From positions 3,596,001 to 3,660,000 of the forward strand of contig PYIU01000003.1 in the NCBI GenBank assembly GCA_003415625.1: a stretch of DNA of 64,000 bases, given 5' to 3'. The stretch is from Aquanectria penicillioides. Taxonomy: Eukaryota > Ascomycota > Sordariomycetes > Hypocreales > Nectriaceae. Made by a program: the position numbers and the translations under genes. Under the pieces are notes generated by a model that worked only from the letters and a program-made list of their open reading frames with translations, did not search any database and was not told the DNA's origin. Shown here one piece after another: positions 35,709-46,082 of this stretch (positions within the stretch are counted from its first letter, which is position 1; every line of letters begins with the position of its first letter).

Positions 35709-37458
35709 GCTTTCTGGTCTAGAGGTCCAATGTCCACAGTTCAATATCGACTGCCACCCCTGTCGCCTCCGCCGATACGTACCGGGCTCTTCAGACGTGG
35801 GTACTGACGTGGGTACTGACGCTACTACTGCATGCATGTTCTTCGTCTTGCAGCTGTCGACTGAACGCGACCTCTCTTCTTCTTGCCCTCTGCTTCTCCA
35901 CGGCTTTTCACTTTGCTCGCCTTGTCCTGGTCTGGCTCTGGCGTGGTCTGCACCGGCGAACGCCCAGACGAGTGGATACATAACAGGGTCTTGGGTCTCT
36001 GCGCCCGCGCATGCTCTGATCGCCTTTTGGCACCTCTTGCTTCCCGCGTCATCTCCTCAACTACCACAGTAGAAACCTCCTACTGCACCTCCTCCTCCTT
36101 CTCCTTTCGAATTCCCTTTTTTGTTTTTACCTATCTCCTTCCTGCAAGTTGCTTCTACTCCGCCTTGACTGGTGCTGGTGCTGGTACTTGGTTGCTGCTT
36201 TTTGGGTGCTGCTTCATAGTACTCCATCCTTCTTGGTGCTGCTGCTTCGGCCTCTCTCGCTCGCTCGCTCTGGCTCAGCTCTCTGACTCCATCTGCCGCT
36301 TCGTCGCCTCACCACCACTTCCTCTTGCTCCCCCACACCTCTCTTGTCACACCGTCTGCATTGTCCAAGAGGCCATGACGCTCCGATTGTTTGGAAGTCC
36401 GTGAGTGACGAGGTTGGATCGCAGCGCTAAACTCTCCGCGCCTTTAACTTGGTGAGTTACTCGGACCATTGCCTGGACCGTGATGCCTCTGGCGCGGCCG
36501 CCAACCTTCTCTCCTCCGAAGCCATTGCGCACTATTTCACTTGCGTCGAAGAGCCAATCGCGGAATTCATTGGCAGGAAACCGCTGACACGAATGCAGCT
36601 TACCTGTTTCTCCTTTATCTGTATCTTTTGTCTCCGGCGGCCGGCACCCAGCCTTGAATTGCCCTGTTCCTCTCATCACGCCCAAGTAGCTTTGAATCCT
36701 TTTGGTGGATCTTGCGCGACCACGAGCAAAAACAGCTTGCACTACGAATTGGACCCTTTCCACCCTAAAGTTGCAAATCGACGATAGACGCCGCACGGCC
36801 GATCCTTTACGCACGCGCATTGACTTGCTTATGATCTCGCCCATCGCCAACCTCTCTGCTCTGCATTGTTTCGGAATCGGGCCATTCTGATTATATATCC
36901 CATTCTTTCAACGGGTCCGTGGTGACCCCGATCTTACCCTGGCCGACCTCGAATCCTCCAGCCATTAACTATCATCTACCCCGAATCATCCATCAACTTC
37001 TGGATGCTGACTTGCCAATTGATCGACAGGCACAGCCTCTAGTCTTTTTTCATTTCTTATGAGCGTGTTCAGTTCAGTTTTTATTGTACGTTGCCTCCTG
37101 AAACCCAAGACTCGCAGTTATTGGATGGTTCTGCTATGGGCATCCTTGCGGATACCTTGGCCATTTTGCTTTTGCGGAATGCTGACCCTGGGCGGGGAAC
37201 AGTCCCTCAATTGATGTAACGCTCTCTGAACGGGAACCGTTTTGTGTCAATTTACTGGATTTGCCAGCTGATAGGTGCAAGGGTCACCGCGGTTGGAAAA
37301 ATAACTACTTTGTTCTGTGCAGCGTGTGCTGTGCTGAACCAGCCCCCCCTCTCTGGACCGTCGAATCAAGTGGGTAGTTTGATGCCCTTGCTTGTCGTCT
37401 ACGGTTTCCATTCTTGCAAAAGATTCTCCCGCTTCTCCCTAGACAAAGAACCATCAAA

Positions 37459-40400
37459 ATGGGCGTCTGGGAGACTGACGACGAGTACCTAAGCGGCGCA
37501 GCCGCAACATCACTGCCGACGCCGCAGGATACCCCATATCGAACCCCTTCTAGGACTTCGAGAAGATCCCGGCGTTCAGTAACCCCGCCTGGTCAGGGTA
37601 CCTCACCGCCTCCCATGCCCAGCGAGAAAGGCTCGAAGAGGTCTTCGAGGGACATGGCTACAGACGAAACCATCAGTATTTTGGATCCCCGAAGATTTAC
37701 ACCTACTCTTCACGCTAACCTAGTATCGGAGATTCTGGCTCTTCGGAGAGACCAGGAGGAGAAGATCAGGTTGATCGAGACACTCGAAATCTCCCTTCAC
37801 ACGACAAGGGAAGAACGAGAAGCTCTTCAACAGAACCTTGCCGAAACAGGCAAGGAAAGTCGGTCTATCAAGCGCCAACTCTCTCTACTTGAAGGAGGCA
37901 CCTCGTCCGCTCTTGGTGAACTAGCCCGTGAAAGAGATGAAGCTGTGGAATCCGCTAGCGAGACGAAGAAGCGCTTAGATGTTGCGCAGAAGAAGATCCG
38001 AACGCAAGAAGATGATTCCCAGCGGGTGCATGAACTATTGGCAAAGGAGAAGGAGAATTGGGAAGAGGAGAAGCGCAAGTATGAGCGCAAAATCCACGTC
38101 GCTGAGAGCCGCCTGAAGGTTGTGCTTGATGAGGTCGCAGCGTTCCAGGCTGCCCAGGCTCAGAACGCGCAGGGAAATGAGAGCGAAGTCGAAGAGAGCG
38201 GCCGAGAGAATGATGCCGCAAGTGTGCGGACAATGAGCATGACCAACAGCATTCGCTTCTCTCTCATCAATGGACCAGGATCCATGAAGCCAATCGGTTC
38301 CCTTGCCGACGAACTCAACTTTGATGATGAGGATGACCAGAGCGATTTTGATGGGCGCGAGAGCGCTCTGTCTAACCACGCTCCTTATCATTCTCGTAAC
38401 CTCAGCCGAGAAAGCGTCCTGAACCGACTCCACCGTCGAAACCAGAGTCTGGAAAGTCTGAAGCGACAGGGAAGTGTGACTCGAGGCCGACTGTTCATGA
38501 ACCAGTCCGTCCTGGAGGCGCTGGAAGGCGAAGATGAGGAGGTGCAGCCCCCTGCACCAAAGGTCTCCTACACCGATACTGGCATCCAGTTTTCGCCTCC
38601 TCCCTCCCCAAAGCTGCCTCCTTCGAAGCCCGCAACTCCCGAGCCATCTCTCTCCCGTGCCAAGTCGCCAGAGGTCGATTGCTCTCCTCGCGCCGAAGGA
38701 GAAATCGAAGCGAATCAGAGCCGCAAGCGTGTGCATGCGGCCCGACCTCTATCGATTGAGCCGCCCCCTGCACGAAAGTTGATGGTGTCTACGTCCTCGC
38801 AGACTATAGAGGAACCTCCCTTGACACCTCCAAAGACCCCCAAGTCTCCTGTTCGACCACCACCGCCCCCTCCCGTGGAGAAGAAGAAGCCGGTGATGGC
38901 TACATCGTCTACGCAGACTGATATTCCGACGCCTCCTCTCTCACGTCACTTCGAGTTCCCTCCCATTCCACCACTGCCACCACCACTGCAGATTCCTAGC
39001 ATTAGTGTCCATCCCCCGACCAGCCGTCCCACCACCCCTCGAGAGCCTCGATTGCCTCAGCACTTCAAACACTTCGGCTGTCAGGTCAATCTGCATTCGC
39101 TGGTTGGTACCACCGAAGCTGGAGTTCAGACAGAGGGCATTCAGATTGACAAGCGTATTGCTCTTCTCCCACCTCATCTCCAGCCATCTTCAATTACCTC
39201 ACGACCCTCCTCCCCCAACCCACCACCACAACCAGCAGGAGATCCACCCAAGAGCTTTACTCCGGTGCCTGCGCGTAACCCACGACGCCTTACAAACAGG
39301 CGCGATACGCCTGAATTGCCCTCCTCTCCGATCTCTATTGCTGATTCTGAGATGACCCATGATGCTTATCCCGGAAACAACGACGATGGCCCCCTTCCAA
39401 CGAAAAGGCGCCTATGCGACGACCTCATCGATTTAGCAGCCTCTTCGCCGGCTTTGACGGTGGCAGCTCTGATGATGGAGATGAGTTTGGAGATGTTGAT
39501 ATGAGCGACTCTGAATACCGCACTGCCCTGTCAGCTCCGAGACCCAAATCGATTACAAACCGTCCGAACAAGCGCAGTTCCACTGGAACAACCACAACAA
39601 ACGGCACAATCCCGACCTCCCCTGAGCAGGTGACTATGCGGCAAGTGCCTCGTGGTTCGATGAAGCCGTTCGCTAGCGAGCTCTACAACTTCTTTTCTTC
39701 GTCAGACAACAGGGATGGCCCAGCTAGAATGCCCCCAGCTAAGTTTGGCCGAGCCTTCGAGAAGAGCCCAGCTGCGATGTCCTCGAACCGTGCAAGCGTC
39801 ATGCGCAAGGCTGCAATGATTCAAAATGGCATCGTCAGTCACCAGAGCCGATCGAGGAGCCCCAGCATCCCCGACTCAAAGAACCCTCCTTTCCCGATCC
39901 CCACGCGGGCAAGCTCAAGAAAGCTACCTTTTAGCTCCAGCGCACCTAGCGATGGGCAGAGAAGCCCAACTCGCGGGAGATGATGTCTCGCCGAGGAACC
40001 GGTCGCAGCCACTACCGCGCTGGTAGCATCAGAAAGGTGCGCTCTGCCGCAGCCCTCCCTCGTAACCAGAGATATCGCCGCCAGGGTAGTCGTTCGCCTC
40101 CGCCGCTATCACCTTCCACTGAAGCACCGGAGAGCCCAAGACTCCCTCCCTTGCCAAGAAACGACATCACTACCCCTCGCAACCGTGTTCGTGGTAACAG
40201 CCAGTACCGTCACCAGCATCAAATGTCGGCGAACACAAACATCACAAATAACACCATGAGCAGCGACCCCCCCTTCTCAAGCACCGGGTCTCAGAGCAAC
40301 AGCGTGGTGGATGCCATTGCCCAGACTATGGTAGGAGAGTGGATGTTCAAATATGTTCGCCGAAGAAAGTCGTTTGGAGTGCCCGAGGCGAACAACAAGG

Positions 40401-41593
40401 ATGAGAATAGCAACGACCGCCATAAGCGATGGGTCTGGCTGGCCCCCTATGAAAGGGCCATTCTCTGGAGCAGCAAGCAGCCGTCCTCTGGAAGCGCCCT
40501 GATGGGCAAGACCGGCCGAAAGCGTAAGTGGTTCCCCTTTGTTCGTAAAATACTGGAACCGCTAACGAATTCAGTCACAATCCAATCTGTTCTCGACGTC
40601 AAGGATGACAACCCTGCCCCCAAAGGCGCGCCGCAGCTCTTCAACCGGTCTATCTTGATCCTGACCCCACAGAGAGCCCTCAAGTTCACAGCTACATCTC
40701 CAGAACGTCACTACATATGGCTGACGGCCTTGTCTTTCCTGGCACACTCTTCGCAAGCGGTTCCTGAAATCGTCTCACCGGCGCAGCCTCCAGATATGCC
40801 CGCGCCGTTGCCAGACTTCGAGATGCCTCGAACAAAGGCTAAGCGGCCTGGTATCAGGGACTCGATTCGCCTGGCGAAGGGTCGTACACACGTCCCCAAA
40901 GCTGCGACTCCGAGCATTCCCAGCATACCTAGTGCGCCTTCGTCCCAAATGGGCGATGTAGTTACCTTTTCTATGCCCGAATCGGCGGGTGCCATCTCGA
41001 GCAACCACTCGCGGGAGGACTCTGTCGATGCTGCGGAGCCTCCATTCATTCCACGCTTCCATGAGCGAAACAACCCGCAACCCATGGCACATAGTCGAAA
41101 GCGAAGCAACACTGGTGGGCATGTGCCTCCCCCGCTTTCTTTCAGAGGCTTTTCGGGTCCTGCTGGGGGCGTCCATCACGCACCCACCAACAGCACCGCT
41201 GGCAACAGCGTTGGCACTGCCGGGTCTTCCGACATCTACCAGTCCCAGGCCTCCAGTGCGGGCGGTTGGGGCATGAGTCAAACTGCTTCTCAACGAACAT
41301 CTGAGGCCTCATCGCGGCCGAGCAACTTCTTTGATGCCATTGGAACGGTACGAATGGAAGCATTCATCAGCCCCCTTGCCTTTTCCCAGTTCAACGACTT
41401 CCCCAATGAACAGGACGAGTTTCGACATGAAGTTCGGAGACGGAGCAAGGAGCTTCGAAGGAGACAGAGCCGAAGCCGACACCGTGATAGCTACAACTCA
41501 CGGGGCACTCGTGTCATCGATGACTACTACCACGGAAGCAGAACGGCCGGCGAAGAAGATTACTTCCGAGAAGATCCTTTCAAAGGGTTTTAG
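37459..41593 (+). CDS. apsA: ApsA/Num1-type cell-cortex protein with PH domain
   Basis: Num1/ApsA/Mcp5 proteins sit at the cell cortex, bind phosphoinositide through a C-terminal PH domain, and anchor dynein (and in yeast mitochondria) for nuclear positioning. Reading from MGVWETDDEY at 37459, with two missing bases restored and a 51-nt intron (40524-40574, GTAAGT, GCTAAC branch site) removed, gives about 1361 residues. A Ser/Pro-rich start is followed by a coiled coil at about 86-230 (ALRRDQEEKIRLIETLEISL). Long disordered Ser/Pro-rich regions follow, then the PH domain at about 955-1082 (GEWMFKYVRRRKSF to WLTALSFLAHS), a low-complexity tail and the terminal EEDYFREDPFKGF. The frame moves back by one base near 39390-39394 (C5) and again near 39975-39977 (G3). 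No intron can explain either, and conserved sequence continues across both, so I treat this as one gene with sequence errors or very recent lesions. The N-terminal 15 codons upstream of 37459 are also open but lack a good start context. Confidence 0.88.
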
Positions 41594-42488
41594 CCCTTGA
41601 GCCATGCTGGCCTACCTGACCGCAACAATTGCGTGTTTCATTGATTAATTTCTATTTTCAAATCGGGAGCAAGGAATTGATATATATATACCCTTTTTTG
41701 TAGATTATTTTAGGATCGGATTTTGTCTCTTGGCCTACTGAGACCTTGAAGGAAACGGCGTTGGGTGTTTTTCTATTCTTAACTTTTATTTCACTTTTGA
41801 CCCGAAGAAAGGAACAGGGGCGAGAACAGCATCTCAGTGATGGAGGTCTCGCGGTACAGAAAATTGTCATGGATGATAGGAAGGTCTTAGTTGACAGCGG
41901 TATGGGTTGCAACAGATGTTGCGTTTTAGGAACAGAGTCAGGGAAGATTTCCCCAGAAAAAACCAAACTCCAGGTTTTAGACCATGGATATTGTCAATCT
42001 CTTAATCGCGATCTGGTCTCATTTCTTAGATAGCTGTAGATAGTAAAATAATGGGAATCATGTCCCTCGAAACGATAGGAGTTTGCTTTCAAGCATGATA
42101 TTCCAGCTCCTGTTCTATGTGCAGTTATCACAGCTGTTGCTAGTCGTATGATTGTTATTCCGAACCCCTTCATATTGGCCCGTAGATTAGAGGAGAAACA
42201 TCTCAGTCATGCCGTCTTTTATCCATCATGTCTGTAGTTGGTATGCGGCCTAGCACGCTGGATGACGCCGAAAGCGGTGCCCCACCATGGCTCGGGCGCC
42301 GACGAATTTTCCCACTACCCCGCGATCCGGGTTCTCGACGTGCTTCCCAAGCTCCATCCCTCTTGTCTCTGCAGTTCGCCCTTTTGCTTTCATTCACACC
42401 CTCTTTTAGCAACCGATTTCAACTAACAAGTTTAATTTGCGGAACATCCTCGCGTGTTTTTTTGACCCTCGCCATTCTCTCATTCGCA
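41594..42488. other. Spacer between apsA and OTU2
   Basis: This 0.9-kb interval holds the apsA 3' UTR (AT-rich with a TATATATATA at 41681-41690) and the promoter and leader of OTU2. The OTU2 frame stays open upstream to 42228, but that part is pyrimidine-rich with weak start contexts and is probably leader. Confidence 0.5.
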
Positions 42489-43415
42489 ATGGAGGCCACT
42501 GTGGAGACACTCGAGCAGCTCCAGGCCCGCCACCGACGCGAGCTCAAGGACCTGCAGGGCCGTATCACGAGCAAGAAGAAGAACGCGACCAAGAAGACCC
42601 GCAAAGGCGTCAACGACGAATGCGCGGAGCTGGAGCGCCAGACGCGAGAACGACATGCTGCCGAGATTTCCACCTTGACGAGCCCCGCGAACAATGCCGA
42701 TAACGACGCCGACGCCTATGCTGATGCCGCCGATGACGTGAACGCGGCGGATAACAAGGATGAGGACGGGCTGGCCGAAGCAACGGAGAGACTCAGCGTG
42801 GCCGGCGAACAACCGCAATCACAATCACAGCAGCAACAGCCGGGAAAGAAGCGTAACCGCCAGAAAGAGCGGCTGGCCCGCCGTGCGGCCGAGCAGGAGG
42901 CCGCTGCTATCCGAGCTGAAGAAGATGCGTCAGCCATGACGGACCACCGTGCCCGGGAGAGCGAGTATATGAAGAAGACGTTTGAGACGTACGGCCTCGT
43001 GGAGAAGGACATTGTGCCGGACGGCCACTGTCTGTTCTCCGCGGTGGCAGACCAGCTCGACCAGAACGACATTGCCCTGGGCGGCGACAACAAGACCGAG
43101 CCTGCGTACAAGATTGTGCGCCGAGCCGCGGCGACCTACATGCTGGAGCACAGCGACGACTTTGCGCCGTTCCTCGAGGAGGACCTGAAGGGTTACACGC
43201 GCAAGATGCAGGACACGGCCGAGTGGGGTGGCCAGCTGGAGCTCACAGCGCTCGCGCGACACTACCATGCGGAGCTTCGCGTTGTACAGGACGGAAGGAT
43301 GGAAGTTATCGGCGAGGACGAAGGCGCGGCTCCGGGCAAGACGCTGTGGCTGGCGTATTACAGACACGGTTACGGACTAGGAGAGCACTACAATTCACTC
43401 CGAAAGGCACCATGA
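42489..43415 (+). CDS. OTU2: OTU-domain cysteine deubiquitinase, Otu2/OTUD6-like
   Basis: OTU proteases cleave ubiquitin from substrates; yeast Otu2 and human OTUD6B associate with ribosomes and translation. The 308-residue single-exon protein has the family layout. A charged helical N-terminus begins EATVETLEQLQARHRRELKD. It leads into a low-complexity acidic stretch (about 68-95), a Gln-rich and basic linker (SQQQQPGKKRNRQKERLARR), and the OTU domain from about 155. The catalytic motif is VPDGHCLFSA, with Asp178 and Cys181. The C-terminal motif GLGEHYNSL supplies His300. Three N-terminal residues of the upstream open frame were excluded as leader; the start at 42489 begins directly at the conserved helix. 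The frame is intact. It is tail-to-tail with the methyltransferase, with 177 bases between stop codons. Confidence 0.92.
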   Translation: MEATVETLEQLQARHRRELKDLQGRITSKKKNATKKTRKGVNDECAELERQTRERHAAEISTLTSPANNADNDADAYADAADDVNAADNKDEDGLAEATERLSVAGEQPQSQSQQQQPGKKRNRQKERLARRAAEQEAAAIRAEEDASAMTDHRARESEYMKKTFETYGLVEKDIVPDGHCLFSAVADQLDQNDIALGGDNKTEPAYKIVRRAAATYMLEHSDDFAPFLEEDLKGYTRKMQDTAEWGGQLELTALARHYHAELRVVQDGRMEVIGEDEGAAPGKTLWLAYYRHGYGLGEHYNSLRKAP

Positions 43416-43592
43416 TGAAGGAGGCGAAGAATGAACCTGAAGAAGGATGTGAAGAGGAAGCAAAAAAAAAAAAAGAAGACTATATGCTTTTGTGTATTTG
43501 TTTATAAACAAACATGTACAATTTGGCTTGGTATCAAAGACAAGAAGAACAGAAGGGAGCAGGAGTCAAAGCAGGCCTGGGTGTGGGACAGA
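43416..43592. terminator. Shared 3' region of two convergent genes
   Basis: OTU2 and the methyltransferase end only 177 bases apart on opposite strands. An A12 run follows the OTU2 stop (43461-43472). Both 3' UTRs and polyadenylation signals must lie here or overlap, so antisense overlap of the transcripts is likely. Confidence 0.5.
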
Positions 43593-44524
43593 CTATCGGC
43601 TCCATACGGATATGAAATCGAGGACGGCGCCGTTGTCGCTGGTGCCATCACGATGGGTTCGATGGGGTTTGATTAGGCTCAGCCTGTGTAGGCCGTCGGT
43701 TCGAGGTTTGGGGCTCGGGGTTTCGTCGACGGTACCATCGGCGAGGTAGATGATGTCCTCGCCGGGAGCTCCGAGCAGGGCCTCGTATAGTTCCGGGGAG
43801 ACGCCCCATGGCGGGCCTTCTTCAGACATGGGCCTGGAGGTCGGGAACTCGAGGCAGACGAGGCGACCGGAGTTGGCGAGCAGGTCGGTTATTCGCTTGG
43901 ACCACTGAGGCCTGGCTTCGCGGGGAGGGCACATAGAAACTGGACAGTTAGTGGCCATGTTTTTGGTCATACAGCATCAATCGCACGAGGATCCGAAAAC
44001 GCAAACGACGATAGATGGGCGGATGTGGAAATATACCGTATAGTCAAAGATCAAATCGAAGGTCGGGTTTGCGCCCATGTCCTTGGTCCATTCTTGACTG
44101 AAGAAATCGCCCGTGACCCATTGAATGGCGCCCTTCTCGAGGCCGTTGACGGGCTTATACAGGCCCTTTGCGTCGGCCTCCTTCTGGTTCTCAATGGCAC
44201 GTTCCTTGGCCGTTGCGCTGTAGTCGAGACCCCAGACCTCGTAGCCCCAAGCGCTGAGTAGGAGCACGTCGTGGCCACGGCCGCACCCGGTACGAGGGCC
44301 TTCTTCTTCTCTACGGAGCCGGTGGCGCTACGCAGGGGAAGCCCTCGGCCATCGTGGTCCTGGGCGGGAGGGACGAGGTCAGGTCGCTGTGAGAGGAGGT
44401 CATGGAGAGCCAGGGAGGGACCACCGCGATCCCAAGGCGTCGCGGAGGCACGCCATGCCGAGTCCCAGCGGTCGCCGTGCTCGGCGAAGGGGACGCTGGT
44501 GAAGGGGAGGATGGAAGCTGCCAT
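43593..44524 (-). CDS. TPMT-family SAM-dependent (thiol) methyltransferase, two frame slips
   Basis: The fungal TPMT family methylates thiols, halides or other small nucleophiles using S-adenosylmethionine; the substrate cannot be read here. Exon 1 (44524-44037) begins MAASILPFTSVPFAEHGDRW, with the family's N-terminal WDSAWRASATPWDRGG. It then has SAM-binding motif I VPGCGRGHDV, YEVWGLDYSATAKERAIEN, and FDLIFDYT at its end. A 97-nt intron (44036-43940; GTATAT donor, CTAACTGTCCAG acceptor) leads to exon 2 (43939-43593), with FLCALP, RPQWSKRITDLL and GRLVCLEFPT. Two slips interrupt it. At 44285 motif I needs one extra T (GGT-TGC-GGC). At 43922-43925 FLCALP needs a fifth C to continue into REARPQW. 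With both restored, the protein is about 278 residues, the family's normal size. Either the assembly lacks two bases or the gene has recently died. Confidence 0.82.
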
Positions 44525-44653
44525 AGAGGAGACGGGCTCGGCGAGATGAGGGCTCGGACGAGAGCAAGGACTGGAGCGAGGACGGAGATGGAGAAAGAGA
44601 GAAAAGGACGACGGTGCGCGCATGTGCGGGGTGAGGCGAGGATGAGGCGAGTG

Positions 44654-44690
44654 GTGAGGTGAGGTGAGGTGAGGTGAGGTGAGGTGAGGC
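44654..44690. repeat. Five-base array (GAGGT)n
   Basis: About seven GAGGT units in the methyltransferase upstream region. Confidence 0.85.
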
Positions 44691-45604
44691 GATGTGGGTT
44701 ATCGATAGTGCAGAGTAGCCTAGTGAGTTTTGAGATGCGGTTTTCCAGTCGCGGATACCTGAGTCGGGAGATCGCGGGGTTGGAGGGGATCACGTCGTCG
44801 GATGGTGGGGCATGGCCATGGTTGAAGTGAAAGTTCTTGGAGGCGATGGATGACGCAGATGACGAAGCAGACGGGTTGCACGACGCTATGATAGGAAGAT
44901 ATTTGCCAATGGCAGCCAAGGGAGGAAAGAATAGACTGTAGATTGTAGATTGTATTGTAGACAGTACGGAGGCGTGAACGTGAACAGCTGCTACTTCGCT
45001 TGCTACTACGGGATGTGGAGGCTCCATTGGCCGAGGTGAGCGAAACGGTGGTTTGGGAGCACGAGGGGTAGCCAAGGTAAACGGCAAAAGAAAAAAAAAA
45101 AGCCTGCTCCAAGATGATCCGGCGGGGAAAGGATTGCGCGAGCTGGATTGGTCGCGTGCGTTTCCGCATTCCGAATGGGAGGGCTTTCGGTGCTTCAGGA
45201 GCTAGTTAGTAGCCGGGACAGGACCAGAACCTCGCAGGCCTGCAGGGTTTTCGTTTGGCCTTGCGGCCGTCACGGGCGTCCGGAGACCCTTGCGGAGGAG
45301 AGGGAGAGCTAGAGAGAGACAGGACCCGGAGCGGGAAGAGGAAGCCGAACCGATGCTCGGGTCTCTTCAAAGAGGCGGGGGGGGAGGGGGGGGGGGAGGG
45401 GAGGACGGCATCATATGGGGGAGGGCGCAGGTCCCGCTGGTCAGTCACACTTGCTACGTAATTGATTAAGATCGGGCGACGGATGGAACAAAGACTCACG
45501 ACGACTCACTGGTGATCAGTCTGATCAGTGAGGAGCCAACAAGCAAGCTAGAGGTGGTGAGGTGGAGCTTTGGGGCAGAGTCTACTAGCAGGGAGACGGT
45601 AGCC

Positions 45605-45665
45605 AGATAGTGGGATAGTGGACGGATAGTGGACGGATAGTGGACGGGCAGTGGACGGGCAGTGG
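45605..45665. repeat. Short tandem array around GGATAGTGGAC
   Basis: About five units of 9 to 11 bases, with variants (GGGATAGTG, GGATAGTGGAC, GGGCAGTGGAC), are arranged in order of increasing change. Confidence 0.8.
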
Positions 45666-46067
45666 AGAGAGAGCCCTGGAGTGTGTGGAGAGTGGAGCGT
45701 GGAGAGAGGGATAAGGATAAGGGAGGGGAAGGGGCTGAGCTGATCAAGAAGGGCAATGAGCTGAGGTAGGTAGTGAATGCATCTCGATTGCGATGCTCGC
45801 TCGATGCTCGCCCGATGCACGCACGGGGAGACCTGCCTGAAGGAGATGCACGGTACCGGGGGCCCCGAGCTGAGGTAGTTACGAAATCGTCAAAGTCTCA
45901 GTCGCGGTTGCAGTTGTCGCCGTCGCCGTCGCCGTCGCCCTTGCACGCCGCCTGATGCTGGTGGATGCACCCGGCTGGGAGATGTGAGATGAATGGGCCA
46001 CCACAGGCCACAGGGTCGCTCAAGATCGTGGGGTGTAACGGCGGTCTTTCGTGGGGCGATTGAGTGT

Positions 46068-46082
46068 GGGGGGGGGGGGGGG
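46068..46082. repeat. Poly(G) tract, about 15 bases
   Basis: Fifteen G residues follow GAGTGT. A related G-rich stretch with single A interruptions is at 45376-45394. Confidence 0.8.

Larger units (their letters stand above)
35460..37458 (+). promoter_or_regulatory. Long pyrimidine-rich promoter and leader of apsA/NUM1
   Basis: The 2 kb before the apsA start are strongly C/T-rich on the plus strand, with a C15 run (35512-35526) and a (CT)n array (35685-35708). This is typical of long leaders in fungal morphogenesis genes. Upstream ATG triplets are present, and one or more leader introns are possible: for example a TTCTCCCTAG acceptor-like sequence at 37432-37441, shortly before the start. 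The start codon context is CATCAAAATGG (37452-37462). Confidence 0.5.

Noticed and set aside
39385..39985. Introns as the explanation of the apsA frame changes
   Set aside because: No GT..AG pairs lie at the frame changes, and conserved sequence abuts on both sides.
42228..42488. Upstream extension of OTU2 by 87 codons
   Set aside because: It is open but pyrimidine-rich; the conserved family N-terminus begins at the ATG at 42489.
44311..45087. 258-codon minus-strand frame overlapping the methyltransferase start
   Set aside because: It overlaps the conserved methyltransferase exon in another frame and is Ser/Pro-rich.
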